NCBI GenBank assembly: GCA_903910445.1
Contig: CAIVZR010000056.1
Coordinates: forward strand, 38,244 to 102,243
Reading direction: 5' to 3'
DNA: 64,000 nt
Source: an uncultured Bacteroidota bacterium
Lineage (GTDB): Bacteria; Bacteroidota; Bacteroidia; UKL13-3
Shown here one piece after another: positions 54,703-63,871 of this stretch (the first letter of the stretch is position 1; every line of letters starts with the position of its first letter). The position numbers were made by a program, and so were the translations under genes. Below the pieces are notes generated by a model. It had not been told where the DNA came from and did not search any database. It saw nothing but the letters and a program-made list of their open reading frames with translations.

Positions 54703-55262
54703 TTTCCTAAGAATTGACGAACCAGCTTTTCTGCTTCTTCGAGTGCATGTTCGAGGGTATCATTTACAATTACCTTATCGAAGAACGATTCATATTTCAT
54801 TTCATAAACGGCCTTACCCAAACGCATTTTTAATTTCTCTTCACTCTCGGTGCTGCGTTGTAATAATCGTTGTTGCAAGATTTCTAATGATGGAGGTTTT
54901 ACAAAAATGGCCAATGCATTTTCCCCGAAATGTTTTTTTACGTTTAAGCCGCCTTTCACATCTACATCAAAAATCACACTTTTATTATCATCATGTATGC
55001 GTTGCACTTCACTTTTGAGTGTGCCATAAAAGATATCCTTATACACTTCTTCGTACTCTAAAAATTCTTTGTTTTGGAGATGTTGTTTAAACTCATCAGG
55101 AGTCATAAAATAGTAATCCTTTCCGTTCACTTCGTGTGGACGTGGCTCACGAGTGCAGGCACTTACACTAAACTCGAGTTTTAAATCAGGCTTGCTGAGT
55201 AAATGTCTTACAATAGTAGTTTTACCTGCACCACTGGGTGCCGAGAAGATGACAACTTTCAT
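54699..55262 (-). CDS. gmk: Guanylate kinase
   Basis: A 187-residue kinase that phosphorylates GMP to GDP with ATP. The P-loop is FSAPSGAGKTTIVRHLL, followed by SACTREPRPHEVNGKDYYF (the GMP-binding Tyr/Ser region), FLEYEEVYKDIFYGT, and IFVKPPSLEILQQRL with RST-ESEE (lid). Length is typical. It starts 35 bases after the lycopene-cyclase stop and overlaps nadD by 4 bases, with no terminator visible in the 35-base gap. Confidence 0.95.
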   Translation of the reverse strand: MKVVIFSAPSGAGKTTIVRHLLSKPDLKLEFSVSACTREPRPHEVNGKDYYFMTPDEFKQHLQNKEFLEYEEVYKDIFYGTLKSEVQRIHDDNKSVIFDVDVKGGLNVKKHFGENALAIFVKPPSLEILQQRLLQRSTESEEKLKMRLGKAVYEMKYESFFDKVIVNDTLEHALEEAEKLVRQFLGK

Positions 55263-55297
55263 GGATACAAAGAAAGGATAAAAAAATCAATAAGTGA

Positions 55298-55990
55298 TTA
55301 GCGAACCGACTTGGTTTGATTTAGACTCCTATAAATCAAATAATTGAGGAGTATTAAAAACATGCCGTAAAAGAAATCTTCGAATGGGATGGTGAGGATT
55401 CGATACCCCATATTTTCGGAATTATTATACCAAACTACAGGCTCTTGCAATCCAGTACCTGTAAGGATTCCATTGACTATAAAAAAGGGAATAAGGAGGA
55501 TGGCATAGCTAAAATAAAAATGACTCAACCAGGTTACGCGAAGCTGATAACGTATGAAGGCAAGGAGCCCAAATGCCCCAAACATCGTTGCGAAAGTATA
55601 GAGCTTATCATAAAAATTAATTCCGAAGACTATAAAGAATACTAAGAATGTGATAGTAATCGCATCGGTGAATCGTTCAAAATAATTGCGCTTCAGCAAT
55701 ACCTGAAAGCAGTGAATTGTGAACAAGCAAGAGAAGGGTATACAAATGAAAAATAAAATTTCTTCAATGGGTAAATTATAGATATAGATCCCAAGCAGGT
55801 ATTTCGGATTAAAGCCCCATACCCCTATTTTGGTATACACCATATCCCATGCAATAAATACTAATGCACTACTAAGAATGGCAATCCATGTAGCCTTCCA
55901 TTGCTTATAGAATGCCAGTCGTGGGTGAAACGAGAAGATGAATGGTACAACAAAAGCACCCAAATTTACAAGTAAATATAAACTTTTCAT
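55298..55990 (-). CDS. crtY: Lycopene beta-cyclase, fused CrtYc-CrtYd type
   Basis: A 230-residue membrane protein with about seven helices, made of two similar halves. Each half carries the carotenoid-cyclase motif: YNLPIEEILFFICIPF (about 72-87) and TIPFEDFFYGMFLILLNY (about 200-217), the P-x-E-(E/D) pattern of the heterodimeric CrtYc/CrtYd enzymes. Fusion of both halves into one chain is common in Bacteroidota. It closes both ends of lycopene to give beta-carotene. Its ATG overlaps the crtZ stop by 4 bases. Confidence 0.9.
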   Translation of the reverse strand: MKSLYLLVNLGAFVVPFIFSFHPRLAFYKQWKATWIAILSSALVFIAWDMVYTKIGVWGFNPKYLLGIYIYNLPIEEILFFICIPFSCLFTIHCFQVLLKRNYFERFTDAITITFLVFFIVFGINFYDKLYTFATMFGAFGLLAFIRYQLRVTWLSHFYFSYAILLIPFFIVNGILTGTGLQEPVVWYNNSENMGYRILTIPFEDFFYGMFLILLNYLIYRSLNQTKSVR

Positions 55991-56460
55991 TTCTTTGCCG
56001 ATTCATAGGCTTCCCTAAAATGCTTGAAGGGCACCCATAACATTCCAAAGGATTCACCCTGTTCTTTTCCCAAATGCTTGTGGTGCACCTTATGCGCTTT
56101 ACGTATGGCCCGTAAATAAATTGAATCCGTATTTTTAAATAAGTTAAATCGCTGATGAATAAAAATATCATGCACTAAAAAATATGCTGCCCCGTATAAT
56201 GTGATACCTACTCCTCCCCAGAATAAGTAATTGAAGCCATTTTGCATTCCAAAATACAAACCGGTGATGCCCGGCAACGCGAAGATGAGGAAGAAGTAAT
56301 CATTACGTTCGAAAAAACTCTCGATGGGTTTATTATGATGATCGGCATGTAGAAACCATCCTAATCCATGCATGATATATTTGTGAGCCAGCCAGGCAAC
56401 CCCTTCCATACCTATGAACACGGCCAATATGATTCCGATATTTTGAGCAATTTGTAACAT
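55987..56460 (-). CDS. crtZ: Beta-carotene 3-hydroxylase
   Basis: A 157-residue membrane di-iron hydroxylase of the fatty-acid hydroxylase superfamily. Its His boxes are HKYIMH and HADHH in the first half, and HDIFIH and HKVHHKHLG in the second. It converts beta-carotene to zeaxanthin. Length and His spacing are those of bacterial CrtZ. It lies 11 bases after idi and overlaps crtY by 4 bases. No ketolase (crtW) is next to it, so zeaxanthin is the expected end product of this cluster. Confidence 0.93.
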   Translation of the reverse strand: MLQIAQNIGIILAVFIGMEGVAWLAHKYIMHGLGWFLHADHHNKPIESFFERNDYFFLIFALPGITGLYFGMQNGFNYLFWGGVGITLYGAAYFLVHDIFIHQRFNLFKNTDSIYLRAIRKAHKVHHKHLGKEQGESFGMLWVPFKHFREAYESAKK

Positions 56461-56471
56461 GTAATTTTAAA

Positions 56472-56996
56472 TTATTGAATTTGATTTTCGTAATGTTGAT
56501 ATACTTTATTGAAACAATCCTTAAGCCATACGGTATATAATTCCGGATTGGTTCGAATGTCGGAGGCAAGCCATTCCATAGAAACATATTTCCATTTTTG
56601 AACCTCCTTTTCATTAAGCAAAGGTAATATGTCGGTGGTGCCGAAAAGCACATGGTCAAATTCATGCTCAATCAAACCTAAATCTAGATGTGCATGGTAT
56701 ATAAAATTAAACATCACCTTCATTTTGCATTGCATTCCCATTTCTTCATTTAATCGTCGTTTGGCCGCTTCTATCGTAGTTTCGCCTTGACGTTGATGAC
56801 TGCAACAGGTATTGGTCCAGAGCCCCCCAGAATGATATTTCGTTGATGCACGCTGTTGCAAGAGCAATTGGCCCTGACTATTGAAAATAAACACAGAGAA
56901 TGCTCGATGCAAAACCCCTTTAATATGCACCTCCATCTTACCCATGGTTCCAATCGGTTGATCAATACTATCTACTAAAATAACTTCTTCTTCCAT
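56472..56996 (-). CDS. idi: Isopentenyl-diphosphate delta-isomerase, type I
   Basis: A 174-residue Nudix-fold enzyme that interconverts IPP and DMAPP. The metal and active-site motifs are GLWTNTCCSHQRQGE (catalytic Cys) and the Nudix-like EAAKRRLNEEMGMQC. RAFSVFIFNSQGQLLLQQRA precedes them, and EVQKWKYVSMEWL follows. Its place inside the carotenoid operon fits a role in raising precursor supply when pigment is made. It is 47 bases after crtB and 11 bases before crtZ. Confidence 0.93.
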   Translation of the reverse strand: MEEEVILVDSIDQPIGTMGKMEVHIKGVLHRAFSVFIFNSQGQLLLQQRASTKYHSGGLWTNTCCSHQRQGETTIEAAKRRLNEEMGMQCKMKVMFNFIYHAHLDLGLIEHEFDHVLFGTTDILPLLNEKEVQKWKYVSMEWLASDIRTNPELYTVWLKDCFNKVYQHYENQIQ

Positions 56997-57043
56997 TATT
57001 ATAATTTTACGACTTTATAATTTGCAAATTTCTCCAAAATTTT

Positions 57044-57880
57044 CTAGAGTATATTGGCTTGATAACGCAAGTACGATTTAAACATTAAATACAACTTCCA
57101 AATATTAGGAATCCCAATTCTCGCACTCATAATTTTCTTAGGAGGTGTTTTTTTGATTCGGTGTAATAAATTTTGGTAGTAGTAATATGCCAGATACACG
57201 CCCCCTCTTGCACCCGAAGGCAGATTTCTAATGCCAGCCAGTGCCTCTTTAAAATCTTGTTCGATTTCGTGCTCTATTTTTTGTTTCTCAATAGCGGAAA
57301 GCGTTTCAAGATTAATACCGGGGAAATAACTACGACCCAAGATTTCATAATCGTGTTTCACATCGCGTAAAAAGTTCACCTTTTGAAAAGCAGAACCTAG
57401 TTTCATAGCAGCCGGTTTTAGTTGCTGATAGGTTTCATTATTGCCTTCCGCAAATACTCTCAAACACATGAGCCCAACGACTTCTGCCGAACCGAAAATA
57501 TATTGCTCATAATTCCTTTTATCATAGGTGTTTTCATCCAAATCCATTTCCATGCTTTTGAAAAATGTATCTGTAAGTTCCTTGTCGATATGATACTTAT
57601 TCACTACTTGTTGGTAGGCATTCAGAATCGGATTTAATGAGATACCATTTTCAATTGCTTCATAAGTATCACGTTTGAAATTATCGAGAAGCATTTTCTT
57701 ATCGTAATCGTGAAAGCTATCTACAATTTCATCGGCGAAACGAACCAGTCCATAAATTGCATAGATGGGTGCGTGAAAGCGTTTATCAAGGAAATAAATT
57801 CCTAATGAGAAACTTGTACTGTAAGATTTTGTGGTGATTTTGCTGCATTCAGCCGACACCTCATCGAATATTGACTTCAT
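57044..57880 (-). CDS. crtB: Phytoene synthase
   Basis: A 278-residue squalene/phytoene-synthase-family enzyme that condenses two GGPP to phytoene. The two Asp-rich magnesium motifs are VRFADEIVDSFHDYD (about 46-60) and NFLRDVKHDYEILGRSYFP (about 167-185). YSTSFSLGIYFLDKR near the start and GSAEVVGLMCL are also typical. It starts 2 bases after the crtI stop, the usual crtI-crtB order in Bacteroidota. No GGPP synthase gene lies in the window. Confidence 0.95.
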   Translation of the reverse strand: MKSIFDEVSAECSKITTKSYSTSFSLGIYFLDKRFHAPIYAIYGLVRFADEIVDSFHDYDKKMLLDNFKRDTYEAIENGISLNPILNAYQQVVNKYHIDKELTDTFFKSMEMDLDENTYDKRNYEQYIFGSAEVVGLMCLRVFAEGNNETYQQLKPAAMKLGSAFQKVNFLRDVKHDYEILGRSYFPGINLETLSAIEKQKIEHEIEQDFKEALAGIRNLPSGARGGVYLAYYYYQNLLHRIKKTPPKKIMSARIGIPNIWKLYLMFKSYLRYQANIL

Positions 57881-57882
57881 TA

Positions 57883-59388
57883 TTATTGAAATGTTTTAAT
57901 TAGTTCGGAAGCCGCTACCTGTCCGGAAATGATGGATGGTGGCACCCCTGGACCTGGCACGGTTAACTGACCGGCGAAGAACAGATTATCCACTTTAGGG
58001 CTTCTTAATTTTGGTTTAAAAATGGCTGTTTGAAAAAGTGTATTGGCAAGTCCATATGCATTGCCTTTATAGGCATTATAATCGGCTATAAAGTTTGATA
58101 CGCAATAGCTTTTCTTGTATATGATGGCACTTCGAATATCTTCTTCAACATAATTCTCCAGTCGATCCATCATGATTTCGAAATACATCTGACGCTGTTC
58201 TTCATTGTCTTGCAAGCCTGTGGCAATGGGCATTAAAATGAAAATATTTTCAGAACCAGCGGGTGCTACTGTAGGGTCGGTTTTTGAAGGGCAACACACA
58301 TAAAATAGTGGCTTAGTTGGCCATTTTTTGTCTTTGTAAATTTCATAGGCATGTGCATTAAGGTCTTCATCAAAAAACATATTGTGGTGATTCAATTTTT
58401 CGATGGTTTTATTTACGCCCAAATAAAAGATGAGTGTAGAGGGGGCAAACACTTTTTTATCCCAATACGATTCCTTGTAAGAGCGATGTGAATTAGGAAG
58501 TAATGTACTTTCCACGTGATGGTAATCGGCGGCGGCAATCACGGCATCCACGGCATGCGACTTTCCACTTGAATTCAAATTCGCAATTAAATCCGCTTCA
58601 ATATCTAAGGAGGTTACATTTTCGTTTGTTTTAATATCCACACCCATTTCCTTAGCAATGGAAGCAAATGCATCAACTACTTTACCAAATCCACCCATGG
58701 GATAAAAGGTACCTTGCTTCAAACCCGAATAATTCATTAAGCTATATAATGCAGGCGTATCACTGGGCATGGCACCTAAGAAGAGCACTGGGAACTCCAT
58801 GATAGATAATAATCGAGGGTTCTTAAAGAAGGTGCGAATATGTTTGCTGAAAGAAGAGAACAATTGCAATCGCAAGGCATCACGCATCAAGGAAAGGCTC
58901 AAGAATTCGGTGATGGAATTACCGGGAAGGTACACCATTTCCTTCATCCCTACTTTATACTTGTACTCGGCATCATCAATGAATTTGCGAAGTTTATCGC
59001 CACTCCCTTTTTCAATACTTTCGAAGAGGGTGCAGAGTTCATCAAAATTTTCAGGGATATCTATTTTATCATTTTTTCCAAAGATGACGGTGAATCCAGG
59101 GTTCAGTCTTTTTAATTCATAGAAGTCGCTGGTTGTTTTACCAAAGATGTTGAAATAATTTTCGTAGATATCGGGCATCCAGTACCAGCTGGGTCCCATA
59201 TCAAATATGAATCCTTGCTCTGTGAATACCCTGGCCCTACCTCCTATATTTTCGTTCTTCTCATACACTGTAACCTTCGCACCTGCTTTTGCCATGAGGG
59301 CTGCAGCCGACAACCCCGCGAAACCCGACCCGATAACGGCAATATTCTTTTCTATTTTGTTTAATCTTGCATTCATTTCATTAAACAT
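57883..59388 (-). CDS. crtI: Phytoene desaturase
   Basis: A 501-residue FAD-dependent desaturase that takes phytoene to lycopene. The N-terminal dinucleotide fold is NIAVIGSGFAGLSAAALMAK with YEKNENIGGRARVF, followed by FIFDMGPSWYWMPDIYENYF, in two parts. The conserved carotenoid-binding C-terminus LFFAGQLTVPGPGVPPSIIS is intact. Two close starts are possible (59388 and 59376); the first overlaps the end of the regulator gene by 8 bases. It is the first enzyme gene of the operon. Confidence 0.95.
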   Translation of the reverse strand: MFNEMNARLNKIEKNIAVIGSGFAGLSAAALMAKAGAKVTVYEKNENIGGRARVFTEQGFIFDMGPSWYWMPDIYENYFNIFGKTTSDFYELKRLNPGFTVIFGKNDKIDIPENFDELCTLFESIEKGSGDKLRKFIDDAEYKYKVGMKEMVYLPGNSITEFLSLSLMRDALRLQLFSSFSKHIRTFFKNPRLLSIMEFPVLFLGAMPSDTPALYSLMNYSGLKQGTFYPMGGFGKVVDAFASIAKEMGVDIKTNENVTSLDIEADLIANLNSSGKSHAVDAVIAAADYHHVESTLLPNSHRSYKESYWDKKVFAPSTLIFYLGVNKTIEKLNHHNMFFDEDLNAHAYEIYKDKKWPTKPLFYVCCPSKTDPTVAPAGSENIFILMPIATGLQDNEEQRQMYFEIMMDRLENYVEEDIRSAIIYKKSYCVSNFIADYNAYKGNAYGLANTLFQTAIFKPKLRSPKVDNLFFAGQLTVPGPGVPPSIISGQVAASELIKTFQ

Positions 59389-60274
59389 TTTTTTGAGCGA
59401 TTTTTATCAATGAAGAAATTTCCTTTATCCAATGAATATTTTTAGCTTGTATTTTATTCTCTGTCAATCCGATTCGACCAGAAACACATATTTCCAGTTT
59501 CTTAAAATCACGACATAAGGCATTGATAAATAACCCAAGCTCATCTTGTAACATATTTCGAGTTATGAATGTGTAGATATGGGTTGGCTTACATTGTTTA
59601 ACTACCGCCGCCAAGTTGTTATAGGGCACATTGGTGCCTAAATAAATTACTCGTATGCCTTGTTGACGAAGCAGGTAGGCTGCGAACAAGAGGCCAATTT
59701 CGTGTTGTTCGTTTTCGTTAAGGAAAAGCACCCAGGTTTGAATTAGCTGGCTTGCAGGGGGCAATGCATCTATGGCTGCAAAGAGTTTTTGTTTTACCAG
59801 GTTAGAGAAAAAATGTTCCTGAGCAGGAATCAAATCGTTATTGGTCCACATGATACCCGTTTTCATCATTAAAGGGTAGATGATATTCAAATGCGTTTGA
59901 ACCATTCCAAAACGCAGGATGGCATTGGCAAAAATCTTATCAAATAGGGGCTCATTATATGTTGAAATGGCAATGAGCGCTTGGTTTATAATCGTTTCCA
60001 GCTGGGTATCGGGGGCTGTTTGCCCCTTCATCAATTCATCAATCTCTTTTGAAATCTGATTATTAGAGAGCTTGCTAATATGGGAAATTTTCATCCCCGC
60101 ATTCAAGAGGGTACATACATTAAGCAATTTTTTCAATTGCTCATCATCGTAGTAACGTATATTAGTACTCGTGCGTCGGGGTTTCAGCAACGCATAGCGC
60201 AGTTCCCAGGTGCGGATGGTATGTGCTTTCAGGTTGGTGAGCCCTTCGAGATCTTTGATTGAATAGGTAGACAT
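59381..60274 (-). CDS. MerR-type regulator with B12-binding domain (CarH/LitR-like)
   Basis: A 297-residue regulator. The N-terminal MerR helix-turn-helix (YSIKDLEGLTNLKAHTIRTW, then NIRYYDDEQLKKL) is followed by a helical B12-binding part and a Rossmann-like cobalamin domain (about 180-290). The residues that make CarH a light sensor are kept: W143-x9-E153-H154 (the cap over adenosylcobalamin) and E189-x-H191-x-x-G194, the ExHxxG lower-ligand motif. It is therefore expected to bind adenosylcobalamin as a tetramer in the dark, repress this operon and let go in light. It lies directly before crtI with an 8-base overlap, and an inverted repeat sits over its own promoter. Direct evidence for light control is lacking. 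Confidence 0.88.
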   Translation of the reverse strand: MSTYSIKDLEGLTNLKAHTIRTWELRYALLKPRRTSTNIRYYDDEQLKKLLNVCTLLNAGMKISHISKLSNNQISKEIDELMKGQTAPDTQLETIINQALIAISTYNEPLFDKIFANAILRFGMVQTHLNIIYPLMMKTGIMWTNNDLIPAQEHFFSNLVKQKLFAAIDALPPASQLIQTWVLFLNENEQHEIGLLFAAYLLRQQGIRVIYLGTNVPYNNLAAVVKQCKPTHIYTFITRNMLQDELGLFINALCRDFKKLEICVSGRIGLTENKIQAKNIHWIKEISSLIKIAQKNV

Positions 60275-60277
60275 TTA

Positions 60278-60324
60278 TTTTGCTTAACGTTTTGCAAATA
60301 TAGTTAAACAAAATCAAAATCAAA
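60278..60324 (-). promoter_or_regulatory. Promoter and putative operator of the carotenoid operon
   Basis: Read on the minus strand, a TTTG (60321-60324), an 18-base spacer and an exact -7 box TATATTTG (60295-60302) form a full promoter. An inverted repeat surrounds the -7 box: TTTTGCTTAAC (60278-60288) and GTTAAACAAAA (60303-60313), 10 of 11 matching with 14 bases between. Binding there by the CarH-like protein would block the promoter of its own gene and the crt genes. Confidence 0.6.
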
Positions 60325-60434
60325 ATTTGGGCATATTTATTCAACCAAAGACCTGAAAATCATTCCGCTATGTTTTAGTGATAATGAAGGTAAGTGCTAT
60401 AAAAAAGGCAACTGCTTAAAAAAGTGGCATTGAA

Positions 60435-62779
60435 TTAAAACTGCAGCTTGTATACTATATTTGGGAAAAACCCTAACTGATAGGTTGTACTTATACTTTG
60501 GCTTCTGTCATCATAGGACTGTGAAAAAACATTCTTATGGTTGGTCACATTTTGCAAATCCAAAGAAATTGTTTGAGATAATTTTCGTTTGCTACTATTC
60601 AAACTAAATCCCGCTTTTAGGTCAATACGATAGTAATTATTATAGAAACTTGAATAAGCATCAGTGGAAAGTTGTTGGTGTCCAACATTATTTGACGCTG
60701 ATAAATCAATGGGTGTATACGCTCTTCCACCAGCATTCGTGAATTTTACATCTGCAGATAATTTGTTTCGCTTAGCGCTTCCCACTTTCCATTCTTTTCC
60801 TGCCAATAAATTAAAAACATACTTGCCATTAAAGGCGGTGTTTCTTTCAATACCATCACTTCCTGCATATTTAGAACTATATAAAGAGGAGGTAAAAGAG
60901 TATAGTATCCTTTGCTATAAAACTTTTCTATGGTGAGCTCCACTCCATAGTTCTTTCCTGTTCCATTATTAACCAGGCTATCCTCTAAATCTGTTTTAAA
61001 TGTTGAGCCTGTATTGAGCATTGAATAACTACTTGAAAAAGTATTGACTGGTACATTGTATATGAACTGATAGTAAGTCTCCACCTTTATTCGCCAGTCA
61101 TTGTATGGCTGGATATTATAACCTAAAACAAAATGATGGCTTTTGGTGAAATCTAAATTCTTATTGTTGTATAAAGTATTTCCACTCGCATCCGTACTTT
61201 GTAAAAAGTAAACATTGATTGGCTGCATTTGTGAATGTAACCCATAGCCGAAATTAAAACTACTCTTGCTGCTGGCATTATAAATAAGTCCGAACCGGGG
61301 TTCTATTGATTTTGAATTATTCAGCAGAAACATTTGAGAATGAATTCCAATATTCATTATTAGCTTTTCGGTTATAGTGTATTTTACATGTGCAAATGCC
61401 TGCACCAAATTGGTAGTACTATTATAATCCCATATCTGTTTATAATCATCAAATATCCTGTTCTTGGTTTTATAGTATAAATTCAAACCTATTATTTCGT
61501 CTTGAAAGCCTGCTTTAAAAAATAGCCTGGAATTTATTTTTGAATTGTAGGTACTGCTAATATTGTAACCAACTTTAGCAACATTATTAACTTCTTTAAT
61601 AAAATCGGTACTTGTAGGTCGATCGGTGGAATATCCGGTTTGGTCGGTACTCGAATAATTAATGCCTATGCCTGAACTAATAAATGATTTTTTATTGATT
61701 TGCTTAAAATGATTTACACCTACAATACCAATTTTACTTGCAAAATCAACCTGATTTCCGTTGCCATATAAAGTGTTACTACTTCCACCACCGATTTCTA
61801 TACTACTTGATGCTAATATCCCGAACATTGAAAATCGTCCAAACTTCGTATTTCCGCTGCTTAATTTAAATGATAAATCCTGATAGGTAGGTGTGGCTGT
61901 TGTACCAATATCGATCCCTACTTTTTGTGCCACCCCAGCCAATGCATAACGATACCCAACTAAATAAGAAGCATCACTTTTCTTACTAAAAGGTCCTTCG
62001 GTGGTGGCCTCAACACCGGTGATAACGCCAACTTGTAAAGTAGTTTCACGTTTTTGATTATTCCCATTTCTAAATCCCAAATCAAATACACCCGCGGTGG
62101 CGTTGCCATATTCAGCGGGAAAAGCAGAAGTGAAAAAATCGGAGTTCTTTAATAAATTAGTATTTAAGGCACTTACAGCACCCCCTGTGGTACCCACCGA
62201 GGCAAAATGATTTGGGTTGGTAACATTCATGCCATCGATGCGCCACAATACACCCACTGGTGAATTACCGCGTATTACAATATCGTTTCTGCTATCATCC
62301 GGTGCACTAACTCCTGCAAAGTTTGCAACCAATCGAGCGGGGTCACTTCTTCCACCGGCATAACGGTTTACTTCTTCCATCGAAAATGTTCTTGCACTCA
62401 CACTTGCCAATTTATTAACGGTATTCCCTTTATTATTGGCATTTACAACCACTTCTCCTAATTGAGAAAAGGCTTCTTCCAAAGCAATATCGAGAATAAC
62501 TTCTTTCCCCGAACTAACCACGATATTAGATATTGTTATGCCTTTATAACCAAGGCATGAAACCTTTATTTCATACCGGTCAGGTGGAATATTTGATAAA
62601 ACGTATTTGCCCAGTGTATCTGTAGTGGTGCCCTTTTGTAAAGAACTAATTTGAAGAGCCACGCCTGTTAATGGTGTTTGAGAAAGTTTATCGGTAACAA
62701 CGCCACGAATATTTTGAGTATTGTTTTTTGCAAAAACCAATGAAGGTATTAATGTAATCAAGAAAAGAAATCGGAACAT
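60435..62779 (-). pseudogene. TonB-dependent receptor interrupted by a one-base frameshift
   Basis: The first part (to about 60898) encodes a signal peptide (FLITLIPSLVFA), a carboxypeptidase-regulatory domain (about 23-105), a plug (about 125-240) and most of a beta-barrel. At a run of four A's on the plus strand (60894-60897) the frame breaks. Reading on in the next frame gives the expected end of the barrel (YAGSDGIERNTAFNGKY, LLAGKEWKVGSAKR) and a C-terminal ...YKLQF with the terminal Phe typical of outer-membrane barrels. Adding one base to the run would restore about 781 continuous residues. Either the gene is newly broken or the base call is wrong. It is upstream of the carotenoid regulator on the same strand but separated by 160 bases. 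Confidence 0.85.
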
Positions 62780-63112
62780 ATAAATTTAAGATGAAGAGAA
62801 GCTTTATTGCTCAACTTTTACATTAGACGATAACTAAATCTGATTCCTACTAAACATTTGAGAATAATATATAAAACCTTGAATTGCTGTAGGAGTAATA
62901 CTCCCAGATAGCTATTGAGGTCGAATCAAAGCTAAGGTAAATAGTCGGTGATGCGTTGATGTTGCCCATCCTCTAAATAGCGAGTAAAGAATAATTAACT
63001 AAGAAGATTTCTGGGTAAGGAAATTTGTGCTATTAGTGATATGCCCATAGTTTATATCCTGTTAAATTCAAGAAAGCACAACTGTTTTACAATCTAAATA
63101 TTAATCTATTTT
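62780..63112. other. Gap of 333 bases with nothing recognised
   Basis: I see no gene, RNA structure, terminator or repeat that I can support here. The composition is AT-rich like the neighbours. It lies between two minus-strand genes and may hold decayed sequence. Confidence 0.5.
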
Positions 63113-63331
63113 TCAAGCGTCTGGAATATTCATTATTAAATTCCCTTTGCTGTCATAAAAAGAACTGTCATTCAAAACAATTTCCTCATCTAGCGAATAC
63201 GTTTGTAATTTTTCCACAAACTCTCTTGTAAACTTTTTGATATGTTCAGGTGGATTTGTTATGCCTTTCACTTGCATTTCATTTCTAGTTGCGTAAATAT
63301 CAAGAAAATGTCTTACATCATGCTTTCCCAT
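63113..63331 (-). CDS. Small hypothetical protein
   Basis: A 72-residue soluble, charged protein that I do not recognise. It starts MGKHDVRHFLDIYATRNEM and is mostly helical with a mid segment EHIKKFTREFVEKL, ending NLIMNIPDA. There is no signal peptide, membrane segment or known motif. Codon usage looks like that of its neighbours, and the ATG is the only plausible start. It lies in a region with a broken receptor on one side and a truncated gene on the other, so it may itself be a remnant. Confidence 0.45.
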   Translation of the reverse strand: MGKHDVRHFLDIYATRNEMQVKGITNPPEHIKKFTREFVEKLQTYSLDEEIVLNDSSFYDSKGNLIMNIPDA

Positions 63332-63421
63332 TGTTTATATTCTATTATGTATTTTAATGATTGTCGGTTTCATAAAAATTACCATTAACCTTTTGTGTGC
63401 TTGTGCAACTATCTTTTGTGG

Positions 63422-63439
63422 TCCCGCTAGCTATCGGGA
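63422..63439. repeat. Imperfect palindrome TCCCGCTAG/CTATCGGGA
   Basis: Nine-base arms with one mismatch and no loop. The half-site TATCGGGA recurs in the rpoD terminator (22290-22316), which suggests a dispersed Bacteroidota intergenic palindrome. Confidence 0.4.
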
Positions 63440-63505
63440 TGTATGCAAATTCAAAGTAAATGGAAAATTTCCGTACCATAATAAGAAATTGTATTAAGAC
63501 TGCTG

Positions 63506-63871
63506 TTATTTTGTAGGCCCTTTTACTGGTTTTATTTTTAATTTATTTTGCGCTACAAAGTAACAAAATCCAATGGTGTCTTTTTTATCAGTGTAAAGTT
63601 TTAATGCAAATTGATCTTTAGTATAATGTTCTAATTCTTCAATTACACCAAACTCATATTTTAAATTCTCTTGTTTCCCCGGTTTAACATTTTCAAAAAA
63701 TATGGTATCATTTGAAATTCGATAAGTTCCTTTTATTTCTGTTATTCCGAAACAAACGTTTTTCTCTTTGAAGGTAAAATCTTCTTTCAATTTGAAAGTT
63801 GTCGTACAATTTGCCGAACCTTCTCTTTGTGCTATAAGTAAGTCTTCTCCTTCAAGTTTGTGTATCGTCCT
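63506..63871 (-). pseudogene. 5'-truncated lipoprotein-like gene
   Basis: About 120 residues of the C-terminal part of a small exported Bacteroidota protein are left (LLIAQREGSANCTTTFKL, KNVCFGITEIKGTYRISNDT, and a TIGFCYFVAQNKLKIKP end). Only a TTG at 63790 could serve as start within this frame, and homologous-looking sequence continues upstream of it to about 63871. Then the frame enters repeated IS-like sequence and stops at 63881-63883. The signal peptide and N-terminus are missing, so the gene was probably cut by the insertion on its 5' side. The function is unknown. Confidence 0.7.

Noticed and set aside
60309..60326. Short tandem CAAAAT repeat (three units) upstream of the carotenoid regulator
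   Set aside because: Too short for a variable tract; it is explained at least partly by the -33 element and an AT-rich spacer.
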